64,000 nucleotides of DNA from assembly GCA_933228895.1 (NCBI GenBank), contig OW121857.1, positions 8,680,001 to 8,744,000 of the forward strand. Reading direction: 5' to 3'. The position numbers and the translations under genes were made by a program. Below, one piece after another: positions 57,519-64,000 of the stretch (positions within the stretch are counted from its first letter, which is position 1; each line of letters begins with the position of its first letter). A model generated the notes under the pieces. The model had not been told where the DNA came from. It was given only the letters and a program-made list of their open reading frames with translations, and did not search any database. This stretch comes from Platycnemis pennipes (lineage: Eukaryota; Arthropoda; Insecta; Odonata; Platycnemididae).

Positions 57519-58165
57519 AACAGGCAATAAAGCCACTCTTTAGTCCTCGGACCAGAATTCTATTGAAGTCTCTCCGATCCAAAGATGTTTCCTTCACCTA
57601 AGAATAGCTTTACCACTTCACATTGATTACTCACACCAATTCATACAATAGCCTTCCTTATGGAATCTTTCTGTGCATTCTGTTCACGGAATATCTATTG
57701 AAAACAATTTACCTAATCAACTGGATACTTCTTTCCCGTGAACCATCTTACCTTTCTTCATAAACAGCTTCTTTATTCACAATATCTCAGGACCGTTCTT
57801 TGCCTGATTCTTTTCTTCTGATGTCTTAAATTGTCTACTCCCCGTAATCTGAGGAGCAGCTCAAGTACTTGAATAATGCCACTTGTTGATATGGGGTGTT
57901 CCTGCCTCATCATAGGCCATCTTATCCAACAACATAAACAGTAGTATGTTGCAATAATTTATTTCTCTCCTTAATTCATTCAGCAATTTCGCTCATAAAT
58001 TTTTCTTCATTTCGCTCTTAAATTACGATTAACCTCAAACTGCCTATTACATCAATGGAACATTTACATTCGATGCACCGCAATCCAACGAAATAAGCTG
58101 TGAAAAACTAGTATTCCTTATATGCTGCTTGGACGTCTGCTCAGCTAGGGAAGCAACATCGAATT
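57519..58165. other. Unassigned DNA
   Basis: No frame above background, no RNA gene and no shared repeat seen. Confidence 0.35.
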
Positions 58166-58694
58166 GGGTCGTTTACTAATTTTTTTATTGCCGAATCTGA
58201 TAGAGTTTGTAAAATAAAAATACCCGTATTTTTCCGTTTTTTGATCCGTCAATTATTTATCGAGTTACAAGCAGCGAAAAACTGATGTTTTTAACCCTTT
58301 CGGAAAAGTGGGCGTGGTGCAACCTCTGACGTATATCGACTTCGTCCAATCACAACTGAGCCCGCGAAGCTACTTTGCCTTATCGCAATGGGGGAGACAC
58401 AGCTGGCTCTGCCAATGGGAACGATAGCGACAGGATCTGTGCGAGCAGACCCTCCGAGAATCTCCCTCCACTCCCTTCCCTTCCCATAAGAGCAGTCAAG
58501 GACGGGAGGAAAATGACGTCAATGTTATCACAGCAGCTTTTTCGGTGGGCGTCACATTTTGCTTATTTGAATTTTTGATTTATGGGTGAATGGTTGTGGT
58601 TATAAGATTAATTTTTTCACTAAAATTCTTTTTTCGTTTCCATCTAACGATTTCGTGTACAAAATTGCGATTTCGGTTCCGAGTAAGCGCCCCC
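58166..58694 (-). mobile_element. Full-length GGGGGCGTTTAC-family MITE, 529 bp, ATT-flanked
   Basis: ATT is present on both sides (58163-58165, 58695-58697). The ends are GGGTCGTTTACTAA and, inverted, GGGGGCGCTTACTCGG. It contains the uninterrupted site GACGTCAATGTTATCACAGC used by the 4.5-kb element in the other copy. Open frames at 58375-58578 and 58590-58832 are frames through the repeat. Confidence 0.88.
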
Positions 58695-58887
58695 ATTCGC
58701 AGGTCTTATCCACGTAACGTGACACCCCTTGCGACAGAGCCTTGCTTGACCCTCCTCCCCCTCTTAAACTTCCTTCTCTCCGACTCACACCCTCAAAACA
58801 CCGGAGGGACCCTTCTGCGGCCAAAGGCGTAACTAACTCGGAGCGACGGTTACGATTTAAGATTGGGTCTAGTATCCCGGCACCTTA

Positions 58888-59104
58888 ATGTAAATTGGAG
58901 GGGTGGGCGGGGGCCTTCTGGAGCCCCCTTTGGCACTTAGATCTCTTCAGATCCGTTGTGCAAACTCACATATTTAACCTGCCCCCCACTTGCAGACAGG
59001 AGACAAGAGCACCAAGGTAGAGGTATAGAGGAGGGTCACCCTTCCAACCTCCGCCTGGGCCCAACGTTGCTTAACTTCGGTGATCTGACGAGAACCGGTG
59101 TATT
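58888..59104 (-). mobile_element. Intact 5S-rRNA-derived SINE
   Basis: On the minus strand it starts AATACACCGGTTCTCGTCAG, matching 5S rRNA from about base 20, through GAAGTTAAGCAACGTTGGGC and GGAAGGGTGACC. It then leaves 5S for ACCTCTACCTTGGTGCTCTT, CTGTCTGCAAGTGG, TTGCACAACGGATCTGAAG, TAAGTGCCAAAGGGGG and CCAATTTACATT. The same head-body-tail order is seen in the split copy at 20850. A 5S pseudogene would not share this body. Confidence 0.82.
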
Positions 59105-59601
59105 TTTTTTCATTTATTTATTTCATAATTAAATTCACAAATTCAAAAGTTTTTTTACACATAATTTTATGAAATATTTCTACTCACATTCAGACATAAA
59201 AGCATTAAAATAAGTAGAATATATATTACTTTTTTCAGTTTCTGCTATGGTTTAACATATTAAGAGAAGAAGAAAAAAAATGTTAACCTTGCAAATCAGT
59301 ATATAGAATTTTTTTAAACGTTTATATAAAAATATCTATTAAAAAACATTTTCTGACCATTTTTTTGACTGTCAGCTGAGGGTACCCATTTATTTATATT
59401 AGATATTTTTGTTCTAAGTTCTTCTATGATGTATCAACGTGGCTAGGCCCTTACCCCCATCTTACCTTAGTAGTCTTCCTATTTACTTCTCCCTTGCATT
59501 TTCGTGTTTTTCCGCTTATTTGATCTTCAAACCCGTCTTCAACTCCAGACTGCGAAAGCTTTCTTCGGTGTTTATCTTTTCTGAGTTCGCCTTTTCAGTC
59601 T
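59105..59601. other. Unassigned AT-rich DNA
   Basis: A long A/T-rich stretch with runs of T follows the SINE head. The 86-codon frame at 59439-59699 runs into the LINE tail and is not supported. Confidence 0.35.
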
Positions 59602-60118
59602 CATCTATCTACTTCTACATAATACCCTGCAAGCCACCTCAAAGGTGTGTGGCAGGGGGTGAAGTCTCACCAAACATGCACTATATATCATGCATTTAAA
59701 AGGATTAATATTAATATATTAGTCTAGACTGCAATATTAGAAAGATAAAAAATAGCAAACTACGCATGCAAAAAACGTGCTGCTAATTGGGTTAGCATCA
59801 AGTCCTTACACCAACATGCAACTACCTATGCTATGGATTGATTCACTCGTATTGGACATATTTACCGCTAATCATATCCCTAATTTTACGAGGGAAAAAG
59901 GACATTTTGAATCTGTCAGTTCGGCAATCAACTTCTCTAATTTTGTAATCATGTTCCAGTCTACCATAGTAAGTTGGGGTTCTCAAAATATTTTTAACGT
60001 CATCACTGAAAATATTATCTTGGAATTTATTTAAGAGATTAAGTTTAAATTTCAACCTGCGATCTGACAATGATTCCCATTCTAATTCATTTAATAGACT
60101 GGTTACGCTAATAAAGTT
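59602..60118 (-). pseudogene. LINE subfamily A C-terminal region and tail
   Basis: The inverted tail (CTTCTACATAATACCCTGCA, GGTGTGTGGCAGGGGGTGAA) and 3' UTR are followed by a minus frame with SDRRLKFKLNLLNKFQDNIF, SDDVKNILRTPTYYGRLEHD and DCRTDRFKMSFFPRKIRDMI, reading upstream to LNELEWES and SVTSL. RT motifs are absent. Confidence 0.9.
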
Positions 60119-62804
60119 ATCTTATAATAAAATATAATAATAATACGGTACGTCCCTTTACAACATTTCCTTTTGGTACACGCATGTAAGTCTATTTTTT
60201 TAGTTTTACTAAATCTCCTTCGGGTGTGATACAAAACTCACGATGCAGAGCGAGAAGGAAAAGATTCTCTCGTTTGGATCATGGAAATAAAACGAGGGAT
60301 AGCGACACAAAAGAGGTGGTGCAGAGAAAACTATACCAGAAGAAAACATTACCAAGGAAGCTTTTTTCGCGATTGCTTAAAGTTCAAAGAGAGATTACTT
60401 TTCAGCCAAATATGGTGATAAATCCGGTAAAGGCATAGGGTATCAAAAAGAGCGATGTAGAGCAAAGACAGACATCAAAGAAGAAAAAGCAATGCATTTT
60501 CTTGACCAGCTACGAGATATTTTTGTTGGTGCCGCAATGTGAGCTCAGTTGCCCATGAATATTTCCGATTTCGCGTCACTCAGCTACCAAGTTGCTCCTC
60601 TACTGGACAAGAAAGCAAAGAAACTCGACGAAAAAAAAGCCATATATAACACGCTTTGCACACAAGACGTGAATGGAGAAACGACGGAAAATGTTCTCTG
60701 CGTACAGCATTCGAGAAAAAGTAAGAAAGAAAACGACTCCTTAGCAGTCCTTCATTCTTAAGAGGACGCAAGTCGATAACGTCAGATGAATTTTAATCGC
60801 GACCTTCGACGTATCCAGAGCTTGACGATGGATGATTGATTAAATTGAAGCAGTAGCAGCCTAAGGACGAAGAAAATATTGACCAGCCACAAAAAACGAG
60901 TGGGAAAAGATGAGTGACGAAGGTAGTTGAATATTCCACAAACAGCGAGTTCAAGAGAAGGTTAGCTATAAACTTGATCAACAGCCAGCCCTCATCGAAC
61001 CACACTGTTCCGTCCTCCTCCTATAATTCCCATAATGGAACTGAAAAATAACTATTTCTAATCATATTTAAAAAATATTCTATGGAAAATAAATACACTC
61101 CACTCACTGGAGTAGTTGTCATTCAAACACTGATCACTCAAACGTATAGCCGTGGTGTGATTACCATTCTGTCCCGAAGTTCAAATTAAATACATAAATG
61201 ACAAGGTATAACAAAGTTTCCTATAGCCTAATAAAACTATAAGCCTACAGACAACAAGCTAGTCCTTATAAATTGGATATTCACCTGTGTTAAGAGACCA
61301 CATACTCTATTGGGAGAGTTACTACGATTATTACGCAGTCGCCTTAAATAATTTTACCACAACTTACATAGAAAATTGTACAGTATATACTGAGCTACTT
61401 ACCATCAAGGACATATTGGAAACGCACTCGAATATTTTCTTACCTAATCGATTTATACCCTAGTTTTGATATCAAAGCTCCAATGCTGTTGTTCAGAATG
61501 CAAAAATTTATGTATTTTCACTAGTTTCACGATTGTCTATCTTCCCTCGCTTTTTAACGGAACTGGCTTACGAAAACTAAAGTTATCCTTCTTGCCATAT
61601 CAAATTTAAACTTGTACCTACCTTCAATGAAAGATGAAATGAGTATTTTTTAGATTCGATGAGGTTCCATTCTTAATGCCAATGTGTTGACCGCATATCA
61701 AGCTAAAGCCTGAAAATAAAGATGCACATGGGAGAGTTAAGTTGATATAACTTATGATATCATTAGTCTATAAAATTTCATTTTCGTCTAGGCACCGGGT
61801 CAGCAAAATTCTCATTCTATTTTTTTTATATTTCCTCCAAGGGTTAGGGAATATTTAAAAATACAAAGAGACACAATTATCACCTGAATTCGTTAAAATC
61901 GTCAAACCGAAAGTGTAAGCGCCAATCCACTTCTGAGGATTTCTAAAAGAGGAAGTATTTGAAATGTATATAGAAAGACGGTAGCCACAAGGAATTATTC
62001 AGGGGGTATATTCTTCGGGTATCCTCTCCCCCTGACGTGTATTACGGTTTCCGTGAGGAAGTGTTGGAAAGTCCCCCTTTTATTAAGTCCACCTTGTGGC
62101 CCTTGAAAGTTCAAGACGTTCGGGTGAGAGCTCTCATTCCCACGTGCATTAAAGACAAGTGAAAAGTGGAGGTTGAAAGATTCGGTCGAATATTTTAGTG
62201 CCGTGTTTGATGATCAGGGTTTATTGGACATATAAAAGGGTCGATCTAAACGAAATACTTTAAAATACTGTTATAAAGAAGGATTTCTTTTGTCAACTTG
62301 TACACAGGGAGGCGATTACAATAAAAATCATTCAGAGCCGTTGTGGTTTAACCTGAAACTGAATCAGGATTATATTTTATTCTCGACGACATAGTTTAAC
62401 GAATATACAAACGTTTTCGACATTTTAAATGCACAATAATTGCAGAATAGGTATTATCATCATCCATTACATGACCTTTAGAACAATCAAAGTGCTGTTC
62501 CGGGATCATTCGTTTACTGTCTTAATCAGACATACTTTTTTATCGGAACAATGTCAGGAAAGAAGTGAGGAAAAAATACACCGAGAAAAATGGATGAAAT
62601 GTTAAAAAGGTATTTAAAAGTTTGAATTACAATTACTGCTAAATAGAAACTTCTGGTAATCGTGGATAAAAGAACGAAATTTAATCTATAGAGTAACATT
62701 TAGCCATCTTAAGGTCTTCAACTTCTGATTAACAATAAATCATCTGAAATGGTGGAATATATATACATATAGTCAAAGTTTTTGAACGCTAAATTTCAAT
62801 ACTG
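60119..62804. other. Unassigned DNA, 2.7 kb
   Basis: Two adjacent plus-strand frames of 70 codons (60226-60438, 60549-60761) are lysine- and arginine-rich with no recognised domain, and a 63-codon frame lies opposite. The remaining AT-rich DNA to 62804 shows no gene, RNA gene or repeat that I can match inside the window. Confidence 0.35.
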
Positions 62805-63667
62805 TGGTACTGAATGTTTGGAAAAAGAATTATTCTCCTCCCAGCACATACAAAATAAGTAGTAATGAAATAACAAACGTGGAATCCATCAAATATCTTG
62901 GAATAGGACTGCCACATAATCTTTCCTGGGGTAAACACATACGTGAAATAATGGGTCAAGCTAATCGTAGACTGGGATTCATCAAAAGAGTATTGGGTAA
63001 ATGTGACGGTCATGTACGAGAAATTAACTACATTTCCCTTGGTAGACTTCATTTGGAATATGCTGTCAGTGTATGGGATCCCTACGAAATCGGTCTAAAT
63101 AACGAACTTGAACGTGTGCAGCAAAGATCGGCAAGATTTGTAAAGGGACGGTACGATAACTATATTAGTGTAACCAGTCTATTAAATGAATTAGAATGGG
63201 AATCATTGTCAGATCGCAGGTTGAAATTTAGACTTAATCGCCTAAATATATTCCAAGATAACATTTTCAGAGATGACGTTGAAAATATTTTGCGAACCCA
63301 ACTTACAACGGTACACTGGTCCATAAATACAAAATTATAGAATTTGATTGCCGGGCTGACAGATTCAAAATGTCCATTTTCCCTCGTCTAATTAGGGATA
63401 TGAATAGCGGTAAATATGTCCAATACGAGCGATTGAATCCATAGCATAGGTAGTTGCATGTTGGTGTAAGGACTTGAAGGTAACCCAACTAACAGCACGT
63501 TTTTGCATGCGTAGTTTGCTATTTTTATCTTTTTAAATATTGCAGCCTAGACTAATATATTAATACTGATCCTTTTAAATGCATGATATGTAGTGCATGT
63601 ATGGTGAGAATTCACCTCCTGCCACACACCTTTGAGGTGGCTTGCCGGGTATTATGCAGATGTAGAA
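62805..63667 (+). pseudogene. LINE subfamily A C-terminal region and tail
   Basis: The frame 62804-63340 reads NYSPPSTYKISSNEITNVES, IKYLGIGLPHNLSWGKHIRE, LGFIKRVLGKCDGHVREINY, HLEYAVSVWDPYEIGLNNEL, RRLKFRLNRLNIFQDNIFRD, and is then lost by a frameshift near 63300. CRADRFKMSIFPRLIRDMNS can be read in the next frame. The tail is CCTCCTGCCACACACCTTTG and GGTATTATGCAGATGTAG. The RT domain is missing. Confidence 0.9.
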
Positions 63668-64000
63668 CAAATACCTGCTAGCTAACGTGTATGCATGTCA
63701 ATGGCGAAGCACTATGACCCTTTTAATGAAGGACCTCTTGATCATGCGTCCCAAGCAGGAGAAACTTCTGGGGATAAAGGCAGGTTCCTTTGAGACGGGA
63801 CTATTTCCTCCCACAATGCCGTGCGAAGGCGTTCCTTTCCGTAGTATGGTAACGAAGCCAGATGAGAGGTTTTCAAGAAATCCAATCGCCTCAGGTCACG
63901 CACTCAGTGAGTCGTTTGAGGCGACATGTTCGCAGGCTAATGGCCAGTGCTCAGAGACCGTTGACCCTTGCATTAGTTGCACATTCCCCAGAGGATAACG
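63668..64000 (+). other. Open frame at window edge, unrecognised
   Basis: A 103-codon frame (63687-63998) ends just inside the window with ETVDPCISCTFPRG. It has several cysteines near its end but no motif I know. It might be a chance frame. Confidence 0.25.

Overview
The window reads as AT-rich, intron-era nuclear DNA of an arthropod, probably an insect or a chelicerate; the species cannot be fixed from sequence alone. The reasons are: no bacterial-style operons, a single recognisable protein-coding exon ending in a GT splice donor, and wall-to-wall debris of non-LTR retrotransposons, SINEs and TIR elements of the kinds that fill large arthropod genomes. Nearly every open frame is short, overlaps others on both strands, or is a broken reverse transcriptase.

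The one host gene I recognise is the first coding exon of a CDKL1/CDKL4-type protein kinase at 18319-18486 (+). It carries the glycine loop, the catalytic lysine and the family's KIALRE signature. I did not recognise later exons in the remaining 45 kb.

Layout. 1-2.6 kb: unassigned DNA with a TCGC-rich repeat. 2.67-7.72 kb: a 0.5-kb TIR element split by a 4.5-kb TIR element with 34-bp perfect ends and a 3-bp ATT duplication; the insert holds long palindromes. 8.6-12.3 kb: LINE tails, a tRNA-derived SINE and two copies of a TAA-flanked MITE. 14.1-15.5 kb: a TTAA-flanked MITE abutting a hAT-type MITE full of ATATCG repeats. 16.4-18.2 kb: nested inverted-repeat elements leading up to the kinase exon. 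20-22.4 kb: a LINE fragment, a 5S-rRNA-derived SINE split by a TTAA element, and a CpG-rich stretch. 23-30 kb: a dispersed repeat, the longest LINE copy, a 146-bp LTR-like insert and a MITE. 31.1-34.2 kb: an RTE-type LINE and a tRNA-type SINE with 13-bp target duplications. 36-39.5 kb: a TTAA element carrying two other elements. 39.5-49.5 kb: a CR1-like LINE end, a pogo-like element, RTE relics, and second copies of the 14-kb MITEs and of the 2.7-kb MITE. 49.6-52.9 kb: two abutting TTAA elements. 53-64 kb: more LINE, RTE, MITE and 5S-SINE copies.

Two LINE lineages dominate. A jockey/CR1-like family (subfamilies A and B here) ends in a conserved tail with a GATGTA run and is present about fifteen times, always 5'-truncated. 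An RTE-type family ends near CCTAGGATTG plus TGA repeats and is present at least five times. None of the copies is intact. The window therefore shows no cooperating gene set; its biology is transposon nesting around one kinase exon. The least familiar material is the 4.5-kb foldback-ended element and the set of TTAA elements with GGAGG-type termini. Family names for TIR elements rest on target-site duplications and terminal bases only, because no transposase gene was recognised.
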